Source: Chitinophaga niastensis
GTDB taxonomy: Bacteria; Bacteroidota; Bacteroidia; Chitinophagales; Chitinophagaceae
NCBI RefSeq assembly: GCF_003014755.1
Contig: NZ_PYAW01000009.1
Coordinates: 1-64,000 of the forward strand
Direction: 5' to 3'
Length of the DNA stretch: 64,000 nucleotides
Shown here: one piece after another, positions 8,915-18,442 of the stretch
Layout: the number at the start of each line of letters is the position of its first letter
Numbering within the stretch: the stretch's first letter is position 1
The notes under the pieces: model-generated
What the model saw: the letters and a program-made list of their open reading frames with translations, nothing else
Told to the model about the DNA's origin: nothing
The model's database searches: none
Position numbers and translations under genes: made by a program

Positions 8915-9075
8915 GGCATTTATCCCGCTACAATAATAAATGCTGCTGCAAATATCCGGAAGATGATTTACCGGCAATAATCCCTCTTTTACCGGTACCA
9001 CCCGGAGGCTCACCTAAATGTGCTATCAGACGAAGATGTAGTCAGCTAACTTTGTTCCAGGTTAAAAAATAAACC

Positions 9076-9522
9076 ATGGATAACCAGGCAAGCATCGAGG
9101 CTATACAACAAGCCAATCTTGAAATTTGTAAGTCCTTTGAAACATTGGATTTCAGAACCGCAAGCCGTTACCTGGCTGAAGATTGCGACTATATCACCTT
9201 TAATGGGATGCATCTGAAAGGCAGGGAGGAATACATACGGGTACATGAAGAACTGATGAACAATTTTATGTTCAGAGGTGCAAAACTGGAAGGGCAAATT
9301 GAACAGGTGCGTTTTTTAAATGAAACAACAGCCATTGTTATTGCCACCGGAGCTATCTGCTTTCGCTGGCAGAAACAGGCTCCACAAAGCCGCCAGTCCA
9401 TTAACACGACTGTATGGGTTAAAAATGCAGCGGGTGAGTGGCAGTTTACATCTTTTCACAACTGCAGGGTAAAAAAAATCGGACGCATTGCCGGTTGGTT
9501 ACTTAAACTGGGAAAAAAATAA
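9076..9522 (+). CDS. SnoaL-like / DUF4440 family protein
   Basis: A 148-residue protein of the NTF2-like superfamily (SgcJ/EcaC-DUF4440 group). The initial helix and the acidic strand LAEDCDYITFNGM are followed by KGREEYIRVHEEL and the late strands NTTVWVKNAAGEWQFTSFHN, the usual DUF4440 hallmark. The C-terminal tail KKIGRIAGWLLKLGKK is basic. The cavity could bind a small molecule or act as an enzyme; no catalytic residues are certain. It is a stand-alone plus-strand gene. Confidence 0.7.
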   Translation: MDNQASIEAIQQANLEICKSFETLDFRTASRYLAEDCDYITFNGMHLKGREEYIRVHEELMNNFMFRGAKLEGQIEQVRFLNETTAIVIATGAICFRWQKQAPQSRQSINTTVWVKNAAGEWQFTSFHNCRVKKIGRIAGWLLKLGKK

Positions 9523-9592
9523 TACTATTTGAATTGTTGTGCATAATATATAGATTAGTGTTGTATGCAAACTTAAAAAACAACAGCGTAGT

Positions 9593-10525
9593 ATGAAAAC
9601 AACAGCTATTCTTATACTGACAGTTCTTGTTTCGACAATTTCATTTGGACAAAAGTTGGAAATAGTATACTTAGACTCAAAGGATAGTACGGCGAATATG
9701 TATATAGCGGTTATACCTGAAAATAGACAAATAAAAGCCTTTATGTTTTTATTAGATGGTTTTGGCGCTTCACCTCAGGATGTTTTACTACAGACAGAGC
9801 TTCCCAGGTACGCAGCCAGGCAGGGCGTATTAGTCATTTTACCAATATTGAAAACCGGGCCTTTATATTTTGGAGTTGATAGCGCATCACAACAATCATT
9901 ATATAATCAAATCGAAAATATTAGTATTAAGTATGGCTTGCATGGAAAAGATTTTTACATTGGTGGATTTTCCATCGGTGGTAGTTGTGCCGTGAAATAT
10001 GCTGAATTGGCTGTTAAAAAAAATTATCCCATAAAACCCAAAGCGGTGTTTGCGGTTGATCCTCCGCTTGATTGGGAGCGTTCTTACAACGCTGCTAAAA
10101 GGGTTGTAAGACTCTCTGTACCCATGCAAGTCAATGATGAAGTAACTTATATGATCGGTAGAATTGAAAAGGAAATGAAAGGAACTCCCGAAACTGCATT
10201 AGAAAATTTCTATAATATCTCCCCTTACTCATTTTCTGACACAACGCAAAGGGCAGTTAAGACTTTAATTAGGACTCCTATTATGTTTATAACAGAACCA
10301 GATATTCAATGGTGGTTAGGCCAAAGGGGGTATGATTATTCCTATTTGAATGTTACAGACCAAGCAGCGATGATTAACGAGCTACAAAAATTAGGAAACA
10401 GTAAAGCCATTTTAATTACGACAACTAACAAAGGTTATAGGAGGCCAGGCAATAAAAGACATCCGCATTCCTGGAGCATTGTAGATACAATAGAATTGAC
10501 GAATTGGTTATTATCTCAAAAATGA
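9593..10525 (+). CDS. Exported alpha/beta-hydrolase-like protein
   Basis: A 310-residue protein with a signal peptide (MKTTAILILTVLVSTISFGQ). The central part carries FYIGGFSIGGSCAVKYAEL, a nucleophile elbow of the GxSxGG type. Near the C-terminus, KRHPHSWSIVDTIELTNWL supplies a likely catalytic histidine region. This is the esterase-like alpha/beta fold; the substrate is unknown. It is convergent with the T9SS-sorted gene at 10603 and has a codon composition like its AT-rich surroundings. Confidence 0.65.
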   Translation: MKTTAILILTVLVSTISFGQKLEIVYLDSKDSTANMYIAVIPENRQIKAFMFLLDGFGASPQDVLLQTELPRYAARQGVLVILPILKTGPLYFGVDSASQQSLYNQIENISIKYGLHGKDFYIGGFSIGGSCAVKYAELAVKKNYPIKPKAVFAVDPPLDWERSYNAAKRVVRLSVPMQVNDEVTYMIGRIEKEMKGTPETALENFYNISPYSFSDTTQRAVKTLIRTPIMFITEPDIQWWLGQRGYDYSYLNVTDQAAMINELQKLGNSKAILITTTNKGYRRPGNKRHPHSWSIVDTIELTNWLLSQK

Positions 10526-10532
10526 TACCCCA

Positions 10533-10590
10533 TACAGGCGTTTTTTTCAATCTCATTTTGGTACTAATCATTTAATCAGAAAATTGTTCA
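10533..10590 (+). pseudogene. Relic of a DUF6434 gene (central segment)
   Basis: The string from GGCGTTTTTTTCAATCTCAT onward matches the intact DUF6434 gene at about 1098-1130 in most positions. In frame it reads RFFQSHFGTN, against RRFFQSHFGAN in the intact gene. Similarity fades on both sides, leaving no start or stop, so this is a short degraded copy. Confidence 0.5.
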
Positions 10591-10602
10591 ATGCCTGCCA
10601 GT

Positions 10603-12198
10603 TTATTGATGAACGATTACCACTTTTACGGATTGTACCACCTGGTTAGATTGTTCTGTATCATAGAAAGTAAGTATGTAGATACCGGCCGGTAGGTCTG
10701 TCTTTGATATGCTGGTATCCCCGCTGATGATGCGGTTATCCCGTTCCCTGCCTGCTACGTCGTGCATAACCATATGCAGTTTATGATGTATACCGAATAA
10801 CGTGATTCTGAAATTGCCGTCGTTCGGGTTGGGCGATACGGTAACCTTGATAAGCCAGGGGACCTGCCGTATGGCACTGTAAAAGATCTTCCCATCGCGT
10901 CCAAATATTTTAAGACGATAGTAGGTCCAGTTGTCGTATAGGTCATCGTCCCGGTAGTTATAGTCCAACGCGCCAATACTGGTGCCGTTCAGGCTATGAG
11001 GAGCAATGTGGGCCACTGTGTAAAAGCTGTCTTCTACTTCACGGCGCCGCTGCAGCTCATAGTGGTCAAGGTTCAGCTCTTTGGTGGTGCGCCAATGTGT
11101 ACCTACCCATCGGATCGTTTCCCGATACGCTTCAAAAAAGAGCGCTACATCCGATCCTGGCTTTTTATAGGTAGCTACCGACAGGTAGGTGTTAGCTTCT
11201 GACACGTCGTTGAAGGTACGGTTGTTTATATACGAATTACGCAACGGTGCCCCACTGGTAAGCGTACCCGGGGTAACCATTCCGGCAGGTGGCAGGGTGT
11301 CCCATCCTATGCCACTAACATAGCGGGTTATATAGCTGCTGTCCCTGTCGGCAGAAAAAACAGCGCCTTCATCTTCTCCCTTATGTTGCACCAATACCGT
11401 TACATCTTTCAATGCGCCCCCTATATGCCATGTTTTCAGCACATAGTCTGTTGCATTGGTGCTGCCTGAAAGGGCATACTGGTAAACGCTGTCAAATACC
11501 CTGGCATGCATATCTTTCGGCGTATTGCCGTTATTCTTTAACGCCATAGGTGAATAACTGTCGGTGGTAGTGCCTATCGGAAGTACCACCATGCTGTCTG
11601 CAGCACTGATTTGCTCACGGTACAGGAAACCGCCGCCGGGCTGCGTACCTGTTACCACAAATCCTTTGTCGGAGTAACCGGTGATATTACCTGCGTAGCC
11701 ATCGCCCACTACCACGTTCCATCCGTTCAGCAACAGGTGCCCTGTTTCAAAATTCAATGTGTGGCGCACTTTCAGATCGCTTAAGTCATCCAGGTGTATA
11801 CCGTTCTTATTACCTATGCTCAGGTTTGGGAAGCTGGCGCCAGCACCGGCACTGACGCTGTAGCCTCCGTATATATGCTGTGCCCCCACATTAATTCCCT
11901 TTACCTGCAGAAAGCGGAAATTGCCACCCATATTTTTAAGGTGACTGTTGTTGTAATCGTTTTCATCAGGTAAAGCAGCATCATTACTGTTTTCCCATTT
12001 GCTGCCGTAAAAATTTACTACTCCTCCTTTCAGAGAGCCAAACCGGCCGTCATTTTTTACATCACTGAAAATAGCAACCGTATCATGCTTATGTACGCTG
12101 ATATTACCCCCCGGCGGGACATATACTCCCGTTTGCGCGAGGCAAATCCGGCTTCCTATTAAAAGCCATGCAGTAATATGAAGTATAAAAATTCTCAT
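10603..12198 (-). CDS. T9SS type A sorting-domain surface protein
   Basis: A 531-residue exported protein. The signal peptide ends near SRICLAQ. Early strands (YVPPGGNISVHKHDTVAIFS) lead into a beta-rich middle. A C-terminal type IX secretion sorting domain at about 450-531 has VSPNPNDGNFRITLF, then a DVAGRE-like turn, then LPAGIYILTF. Such proteins are secreted by the T9SS and held at the cell surface. Its ATG overlaps the stop of the preceding repeat protein (TGATG), indicating translational coupling. It is the third gene of a minus-strand operon with two tail-fibre-like proteins. Confidence 0.8.
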   Translation of the reverse strand: MRIFILHITAWLLIGSRICLAQTGVYVPPGGNISVHKHDTVAIFSDVKNDGRFGSLKGGVVNFYGSKWENSNDAALPDENDYNNSHLKNMGGNFRFLQVKGINVGAQHIYGGYSVSAGAGASFPNLSIGNKNGIHLDDLSDLKVRHTLNFETGHLLLNGWNVVVGDGYAGNITGYSDKGFVVTGTQPGGGFLYREQISAADSMVVLPIGTTTDSYSPMALKNNGNTPKDMHARVFDSVYQYALSGSTNATDYVLKTWHIGGALKDVTVLVQHKGEDEGAVFSADRDSSYITRYVSGIGWDTLPPAGMVTPGTLTSGAPLRNSYINNRTFNDVSEANTYLSVATYKKPGSDVALFFEAYRETIRWVGTHWRTTKELNLDHYELQRRREVEDSFYTVAHIAPHSLNGTSIGALDYNYRDDDLYDNWTYYRLKIFGRDGKIFYSAIRQVPWLIKVTVSPNPNDGNFRITLFGIHHKLHMVMHDVAGRERDNRIISGDTSISKTDLPAGIYILTFYDTEQSNQVVQSVKVVIVHQ

Positions 12199-14432
12199 CA
12201 GGGATTAATAATAGTTACATCAAAAGTTACACTGCCCAGTCTTTGGTCATCAGCGCCACCATTGAGAAAGTCTATAGTAATGGTATTGGTGGCGCTCACA
12301 AAAGTATAGGCTATAGCCAGTCCTTGTGGTAGTGCCGTCCGGGGATTCACGATCACAGAGGCATTCACATTGGCCCCGGTAACGGTAGCTGTCTTCACCA
12401 GGTCCGACTGGCTGTTGATATTACTGTTATCAGAAAGTGAAAAATTCGATTTGATCATACTACTCACAACGGTACCGCTGGCGCCCAATTTGAAATTGCC
12501 GCCTACGTCCAGCTTAGCCTGCGGGGAAGCGTTGGCAATGCCAACATTTCCGGTATTGCTGATACGCATTCTTTCGGTGTTATTAGTAATGAATGGCAGG
12601 TCAAAATTGGTGGTAGTGCCCATACTTTGTACGGCTATAACTCCGTTACCACCCAGCAACCAGCCCCCAACAGAACCTGAAAATGAAATGGTTCCGGTAA
12701 CACTATTGTAAGCGATACCGCTACCTGCATTCAGTAACGAACGTACTTTTACGTAGAAATTTGCAATGTTGGTAGTATCTACTGTAGATAATTTATTGTT
12801 GAATGTTGTCCAGTCTGCGCTGCTCAGATATCCGTTTGCGATGCCTGATGACTTACTGATCCCGATCACACCGTTGCTGTAAGTAATAGGAGCTGTTCCG
12901 GAGAACAGGCTCCTTACTTTCACGCTAAAATTTGCAATGTTGGTAGTATCTACTGTAGATAATTTATTGTTGAATGTAGTCCAGTCGGTGCTGCTCAGAT
13001 ATCCGTTTGTGATGCCAGACGCCTGGCTGATCCCGATCACACCGTTGCTGTAAGTGATAGGAGCTGTTCCGGAGAACAGGCTCCTCACTTTCACGCTAAA
13101 ACTGGCAATATTAGTAGTATCTACTGTAGATAATTTATTGTTGAATGTAGTCCAGTCGGTGCTGCTCAGATATCCGTTTGTGATGCCAGACGCCTGGCTG
13201 ATCCCGATCACACCGTTGCTGTAAGTGATAGGAGCTGTTCCGGAGAACAGGCTCCTCACTTTCACGCTAAAACTGGCAATATTAGTAGTATCTACTGTAG
13301 ATAATTTATTGTTGAATGTAGTCCAGTCAGCACTGCTCAGGTATCCGTTTGTGGCGCCGGATGCCTTACTGATTCCAATCACACCATTGCTGTAAGTGAT
13401 AGGCGCTGTTCCGGAGAACAGGCTTCTCACCTTCACACTAAAATTGGCAATATTGGTAGTATCTACTGTTGCTAATTTATTGTTGAATGTAGTCCAGTCA
13501 GCACTGCTCAGGTATCCGTTTGTGGCGCCGGATGCCTGGCTGATTCCGATCACACCATTGCTGTAAGTGATAGGCGCTGTTCCGGAGAACAGGCTTCTCA
13601 CTTTCACACTAAAATTGGCAATATTGGTAGTATCTACTGTCGCTAATTTATTGTTGAATGTAGTCCAGTCGGTGCTGCTTAAATACCCGTTTGTAGTGCC
13701 GGATGCCTGGCTGATTCCGATCACACCATTGTTGTAAGTAATAGGCGCTGTTCCGGAGAACAGGCTTCTCATTTTCACACTAAAATTGGCAATATTGGTA
13801 GTATCTACTGTTGCTAATTTATTGTTGAATGTAGTCCAGTCGGTGCTGCTTAAATACCCGTTTGTAGTGCCGGATGCCTGGCTGATTCCGATCACACCAT
13901 TGTTGTAAGTGATAGGCGCTGTTCCGGAGAACAGGCTTCTCACTTTCACGCTAAAATTGGCAATATTGGTAGTATCTACTGTTGCTAATTTATTGTTGAA
14001 TGTAGTCCAGTCGGTGCTACTCAGATATCCATTTGTAGTGCCGGATGCCTGGCTAATCCCGATCACTCCGTTGCTGTAAGTGATAGGCGCTGTTCCGGAG
14101 AACAGGCTCCTCACTTTCACGCTAAAATTTACAATATCAGTGGTATCTACTGAAAACAGTGTTTTCCTCCAGGCCCCGCCACTACGCACTCTGAGGCTGT
14201 TATCCCCTTTATAAAAGAGGATAGTGCCATCCTGTGCAGTTGTTAGTGGAGCAACTGTGGTATCCGTTATCCTGGTCAGTAGTAATCCCTGTATTTTACT
14301 TTCCAGTTCCAGTACTGCTGCCTTATTGATGGTAGACGGGTTGTTACCCAGCTTCAGCTGTTGTGCAACTGATAGCAAGGGTAATAACAACATTAATGGT
14401 ACTGGTAGGAATAGATGAAATATGCGTTTCAT
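12198..14432 (-). CDS. Exported fibre-like protein with eight 57-residue repeats
   Basis: A 744-residue protein with a signal peptide. A conserved head (LKLGNNPSTINKAAVLELES) is shared with the product of the next gene upstream. Eight tandem 57-residue repeats follow at about 94-549, each with VDTTNIANFSVKVRSLFSG and GYLSSTDWTTFNNKL. A partial ninth repeat comes next, then a tail with GNVGIANASPQAKLDVGG. GYLSSxDWxxFNNK modules are typical of phage tail-fibre and Bacteroidota surface-fibre proteins, where repeats form an elongated beta shaft. The signal peptide and chromosomal context argue for a cell-surface fibre or adhesin rather than a prophage tail. It overlaps the T9SS-sorted gene by one base. 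Confidence 0.75.
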   Translation of the reverse strand: MKRIFHLFLPVPLMLLLPLLSVAQQLKLGNNPSTINKAAVLELESKIQGLLLTRITDTTVAPLTTAQDGTILFYKGDNSLRVRSGGAWRKTLFSVDTTDIVNFSVKVRSLFSGTAPITYSNGVIGISQASGTTNGYLSSTDWTTFNNKLATVDTTNIANFSVKVRSLFSGTAPITYNNGVIGISQASGTTNGYLSSTDWTTFNNKLATVDTTNIANFSVKMRSLFSGTAPITYNNGVIGISQASGTTNGYLSSTDWTTFNNKLATVDTTNIANFSVKVRSLFSGTAPITYSNGVIGISQASGATNGYLSSADWTTFNNKLATVDTTNIANFSVKVRSLFSGTAPITYSNGVIGISKASGATNGYLSSADWTTFNNKLSTVDTTNIASFSVKVRSLFSGTAPITYSNGVIGISQASGITNGYLSSTDWTTFNNKLSTVDTTNIASFSVKVRSLFSGTAPITYSNGVIGISQASGITNGYLSSTDWTTFNNKLSTVDTTNIANFSVKVRSLFSGTAPITYSNGVIGISKSSGIANGYLSSADWTTFNNKLSTVDTTNIANFYVKVRSLLNAGSGIAYNSVTGTISFSGSVGGWLLGGNGVIAVQSMGTTTNFDLPFITNNTERMRISNTGNVGIANASPQAKLDVGGNFKLGASGTVVSSMIKSNFSLSDNSNINSQSDLVKTATVTGANVNASVIVNPRTALPQGLAIAYTFVSATNTITIDFLNGGADDQRLGSVTFDVTIINP
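12786..14153 (-). repeat. Eight tandem 171-bp coding repeats
   Basis: Exactly 8 x 171 bp within the fibre-like gene, with a partial ninth unit running to about 12720. Adjacent units are the most similar (the units near 12950-13290 are nearly identical). Some variants are shared by neighbours, for example ITNGYLSSTD and ATNGYLSSAD, which points to recent unit duplication. Repeat number is likely variable between strains. Confidence 0.9.
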
Positions 14433-14475
14433 AGCAGCTAGTTAAATGATGAAGAAAGAAGCTGTGTGATAACCG

Positions 14476-16035
14476 CTACTTCTTAATCACAAACCAGTCC
14501 GTACCATCTGTTTGCAGTGTTACAAATGTCCAGTCGTTGTAGATGATGTAATTGGTAGAACCATCTATAGTACCACCAGCAGCGCTGATAGTGACTTCTT
14601 TATCAATTCCTCCGTTACCGATTTTTTTGACAGTGTAAATACGGCCGGGAATATTGGTAGGGCTGGGCAAGGTAATGGTAAGCGCGCCACCGGTGGCATC
14701 TGCCAATACGGTATTGTCGGCTACAGTTACGGTATAGCTGCTTGTTACCTTTGTAAGATTGGTAGCCATTGAACCATTAACCTGGAAGGTAGAATTGCTT
14801 TTGGTTCCTTCGGCAACACCCACTGCCAGTGAATCACGGAAGCCTTTGTAACCGGCAAAAGTCTGACCACTGAGCAGGTTTATTACGCCTCTTACAGTAG
14901 TGGATGCGTCAGGGATGTTGATGATGGTTTGTGTGGCAGATGTGCTGTCGATATTGATGTCATTTACGGTACCAGGGCTTTTACCGACAGCCAGGGTTTT
15001 GAATGCACTCTCATTGAGGAATCTTTTTACCAATGTGCCGTCTGTTCGCTTGATTATCACATTGTTGCTGTCTGCCGCCACTGCATTGGCAACATTAGTC
15101 AATACTACGTTGCCATCAATGGTTGCATTCTGAACTACATGCACATTGTTCTGGAAAGTTTTATTGCCACCAAATGTCTGGTCGGCGACAGAAACACCAC
15201 CGGGATTGGTTGCATCCGCTGCATGCAGGGTGAGCGTACCATTGTTGACGCTTATTCCGTTTACATCAGGTGTGGTGGAAAATAATGTATGTAGTATCTG
15301 GAACCGGGCAGATGAATCAAACCGCAGCCAGTCGCCATAGGAAAGCAATCCCCGCGAAGTGACGCCGTTGCCGCTCTGGGTAGGGATATTAAATGTATGC
15401 ACACCGGCGGCGGAAGTGATGGTAAAATCTTTACCAGCAAGACTGTCTGCTGCAAATGTTTGTACAGTGTCTCTTAGCCCGTTTAATGATACAATGGCAT
15501 TATTGAATGCAGATGCTGCCATGGTACGTTGTAACAGCACGCCGGTGATGGGATCTATCACAAGTACTTCTAACTGGTTGGTACCGGCAGGGATAGTACC
15601 TGCGGCCATTTTAATATTTCCGTTCACCATAAAACGCATTCTTTCAGCATTACCTGTTTTGAATATCAGCGCCTGCTGGTCAGTAGTTCCAAGGAAATTT
15701 TTAGCGGAATCAAGACCAGCATTACCTACTGTATTCCAGTTATTGTTGCCGGCAACACTATCTACCGACATTTTTTGCCACAAGCCATTCTTTCTGATAA
15801 AGAGGCTGGAAGAATCTGTAACATAAATGATCATACCATCCGGCGCGGCGTTTAACGGTGCGGCGGTAAGATTAGCGCCTGGTATCCTCGGCAGCAAGAG
15901 ACCCTGGCGGGTACTTTCCAGTTCCAGTATAGAAGACTTGTTGATCTGGCTGGGGTTGGAGCCTACTTTTAACTGGGCGAATGCTGTAGCGGAGCTCAGT
16001 AAGAACAACATCACCGTAAAGATTCTACGCTTCAT
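14476..16035 (-). CDS. Exported tail-fibre-like protein
   Basis: A 519-residue protein with a signal peptide (MKRRIFTVMLFLLSSATAFAQ). The head LKVGSNPSQINKSSILELES and the RQGLLLPRI segment match the start of the adjacent 744-residue protein. The middle has tail-fibre-style segments (SVADQTFGGNKTFQNNVHV). The C-terminus ends NYIIYNDWTFVTLQTDG followed by a short tail, the common closing motif of such fibres. The open frame reaches 16134, but the ATG at 16035 begins directly with the signal peptide. It is 43 bp upstream of the repeat protein and first in the operon. Its role is likely extracellular attachment; this is inference. Confidence 0.75.
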   Translation of the reverse strand: MKRRIFTVMLFLLSSATAFAQLKVGSNPSQINKSSILELESTRQGLLLPRIPGANLTAAPLNAAPDGMIIYVTDSSSLFIRKNGLWQKMSVDSVAGNNNWNTVGNAGLDSAKNFLGTTDQQALIFKTGNAERMRFMVNGNIKMAAGTIPAGTNQLEVLVIDPITGVLLQRTMAASAFNNAIVSLNGLRDTVQTFAADSLAGKDFTITSAAGVHTFNIPTQSGNGVTSRGLLSYGDWLRFDSSARFQILHTLFSTTPDVNGISVNNGTLTLHAADATNPGGVSVADQTFGGNKTFQNNVHVVQNATIDGNVVLTNVANAVAADSNNVIIKRTDGTLVKRFLNESAFKTLAVGKSPGTVNDINIDSTSATQTIINIPDASTTVRGVINLLSGQTFAGYKGFRDSLAVGVAEGTKSNSTFQVNGSMATNLTKVTSSYTVTVADNTVLADATGGALTITLPSPTNIPGRIYTVKKIGNGGIDKEVTISAAGGTIDGSTNYIIYNDWTFVTLQTDGTDWFVIKK

Positions 16036-17098
16036 AGCTTTTGTTTTGATAATTGATAAAATGAAAGCTTGGACAGTTGTTTTTTGAAGGAATAATGAGC
16101 CCCCTAGCCACAATTTGATGTAGCTATAACTCATTAGATCACCGATTTATTGATCATGCAACCATGCTAGGAAGAGAATGTCATAAGGAGAGGTTAAGAT
16201 AAGGAGCGGTTGCTTATCCTCGGGGGTACAATGCGCCTATAGCCGCTATTGCAGCAGAGCTATGGCATCAACGTGTCACCGGTTAATAGGTAATACAACA
16301 CACTATTAAAAGGAATTCACATGAGGTGGCTAAAATATAAAATTAGAAAGGTCGTTTTTTCTAAACAACCACTAAGAGAGGTTCACAAGAGTAGGTTAAG
16401 ATATTCGGTAATACAGTACAACGCTCGTGGTAAACGCAAAGTCCTGTTGTTTATTGTAGCGTGTCTGAATTTGCAATAAAGATCGCATAAGTTTTTGATT
16501 TAAAAAAAAAATTGATGCATTTTTTTACAAAAAGAATAAAACACTAAAAAGCGATGGCTACCGTCACCATTTAAGCAGATTCGTTAACAACATCCGTAAG
16601 CAGCTCTTGTTTATACTTAGTTTTATTTGGTTGTGTTCTCACTATTGGTATATTCCTCTGGCGCCATTTTATATGTAAACTTATTCATCGATTAAATCCA
16701 ACCAGGTTGTTTGAGCAAGTCTTCACATGCAGGGATATGTAGAAAGGGAAATCTTTTAACTCAAAGGATAGAATTGTTTGGGTCCCGCAAAGTCGGTACG
16801 AAACATTCATCGATGCGGTATAGCTCAAAAATACACTTATCTTACTTATGTACCAGAGGACACAACTTTTATTTCTTTATAGCAGATTTTACTTTATATC
16901 CTTTTTATCTCTAAGAAGGGATTACCAGTCTGCTCAAAAAAATTTTAGCATAGCAAAGCTGGAACAAAACTCTTAGCCTTGCTTCTCATACATGTCTCAA
17001 AAAATGTTCGATATCTTGGATGGAACCAATGTAAAGCACCAAACGTGTATTTATAAGTACTCATAAAAAAATTATTCCCTCACTAAAAAACATAAAAT
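16036..17098. other. Intergenic stretch without a supported gene
   Basis: About 1.06 kb of AT-rich DNA upstream of the fibre operon. It presumably holds that operon's promoter, but I see no clear TAnnTTTG element. Short open frames (for example 16711-16914) lack any family signature. The minus strand at about 16580-16690 gives a coding-looking tail (RTQPNKTKYKQELLTDVVNE, then stop) that could be a gene relic. Confidence 0.4.
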
Positions 17099-17341
17099 AT
17101 GCCTGAACAAGAACTTAACCAGGAAAACCCATCTGATGAGAAGAAAGATCAATGGAAAGGGTTTAAACTGCAACTACTAAGATTTAATGGCGAAATACCT
17201 GATCCCGTTACTGGACATTATCTTTTGGGGAGTGGGCATCGGGCAGTTAATCCAGTGTTAATGAGATTTAAGACTTCCAATCAAGATGATCCAATAAACA
17301 AGGATAATCCTATAAAAAATACCTCGACCGAAAAGCATTAA
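17099..17341 (+). CDS. Orphan Rhs-core-signature small protein
   Basis: An 80-residue protein. Residues about 27-60 read LQLLRFNGEIPDPVTGHYLL, then GSGHRAVNPVLMRF. This is the RHS repeat-associated core signature (DPVTGHYLLGNGYRAFNPVLMRF in Rhs toxins), normally found just before the toxin tip of proteins of over 1000 residues. Here it stands alone between a highly charged N-terminus (MPEQELNQENPSDEKKDQWKG) and a short polar tail; no SPDSxSPFG segment follows. It is either a displaced fragment from an Rhs gene or a genuine small protein. It has its own ATG and no Rhs neighbour. Confidence 0.6.
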   Translation: MPEQELNQENPSDEKKDQWKGFKLQLLRFNGEIPDPVTGHYLLGSGHRAVNPVLMRFKTSNQDDPINKDNPIKNTSTEKH

Positions 17342-17476
17342 ATCTATAGTATCTGTTTATTTCAAAAAACGGTACATTTTTTTGTACTAAAATGAACATG
17401 ATCGTATTTTTATAGCGGATATAAAATTTCAATTAAAATTCGCAAGCCATTTGTGATCTCCAGATTTTATATTGAA

Positions 17477-18442
17477 TTAATCCTTCTGCAATATCCACCT
17501 GGTAGCAACTTTCGTAGTGCTATCTCCTCTGTAAAGCTGCCTTCCTCTTATTAATACATCAGGTGGAAGTTTACCCAGGTACTTGATTCCGTGACGGTCA
17601 GAGCATACCTGATTGGTAACATTCAACATGGCACTGTCTGATAAATATGTAAGCTTCATACCCGTGGACATTCCTCTTGTACTATCACCAAAAAAACGGA
17701 CGTGATCATAACTGTGCAAAGCCAATGCTGTAAATTCTGCTGCACTGGCCGTGAAGGGGCTGGTCAGCACTGCAATGGGCAAACCAGGCTTTTTAAGATT
17801 GATTTCTCCTCTGGTAATATTGTAATTTTTGTCCCTACCAAACTTATCAGTTAAAGTATATAAATAACCCTTGCCGATTAAAGGTGCAACACCATTGAGC
17901 ATAGGATTCATATATCCTCCGCTGTTAAATCGCAGGTCTATTATCCATCCGTTAATCCCTTTTTCATCAAAACGGAAAATAGGATAAAGAAGTGAATCAG
18001 TCCATTGTTGCAGCTTTTTTTCATCATAAGGCAAGTAGAAATTTGAAGGAATGAAAAGATAGCCGATCCCTTCCGGCGTTATGTAACAGACCGGGAAACC
18101 CGGGGGCATAGATGCATTAAAATGGTATATGCTGTCTGGTCTCTTTCCGGAGGGAGCACCCGGCGGGGGCCAAAAGCCGCTATGCTTATCATAGAGATGA
18201 TCCAAAACATACTTAATGGCTGGATACGTATCCTGTTTGGTTTTTGCATCAGCCAACAAGGGTAATACCTCTTTTCTTAGCTTATTCCATTTTATTTTAT
18301 AGGTGAAATAATAAGTATCCTCAATATAAGTAAAGGCCTCATTAAAATAGCGGCGTGCCTCCCGTGAAGGAAGATGTTCTTTCTGTGCATATAAGGATCC
18401 TGAAATGAAAAGAAACAAGCAAGGGATAATGTACTTCAACAT
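17477..18442 (-). CDS. Exported S41 family peptidase
   Basis: A 321-residue protease of the C-terminal-processing/tricorn-like S41 family. It has a signal peptide (MLKYIIPCLFLFISGSLYAQ), then a helical N-domain (about 25-100). The catalytic domain has IIDLRFNSGGYMNPML and the nucleophile segment VLTSPFTASAAEFTALAL (Ser in TASAAE). Other conserved parts are FFGDSTRGMSTG and the closing LPPDVLI. No PDZ domain is obvious. It would act in the periplasm or at the surface. It stands alone on the minus strand. Confidence 0.85.
   Translation of the reverse strand: MLKYIIPCLFLFISGSLYAQKEHLPSREARRYFNEAFTYIEDTYYFTYKIKWNKLRKEVLPLLADAKTKQDTYPAIKYVLDHLYDKHSGFWPPPGAPSGKRPDSIYHFNASMPPGFPVCYITPEGIGYLFIPSNFYLPYDEKKLQQWTDSLLYPIFRFDEKGINGWIIDLRFNSGGYMNPMLNGVAPLIGKGYLYTLTDKFGRDKNYNITRGEINLKKPGLPIAVLTSPFTASAAEFTALALHSYDHVRFFGDSTRGMSTGMKLTYLSDSAMLNVTNQVCSDRHGIKYLGKLPPDVLIRGRQLYRGDSTTKVATRWILQKD

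Noticed and set aside
12786-14153. CRISPR-like repeat array
   Set aside because: Repeats are 171 bp, in-frame and protein-coding with no unique spacers; it is a tandem coding repeat.
10603-16035. Prophage remnant
   Set aside because: The tail-fibre-like genes have signal peptides and share an operon with a T9SS-sorted protein; no capsid, portal, terminase, lysis or integrase gene is present nearby.
16711-16914. 67-codon plus-strand frame
   Set aside because: No domain, no plausible start context, and composition like the surrounding intergenic DNA.
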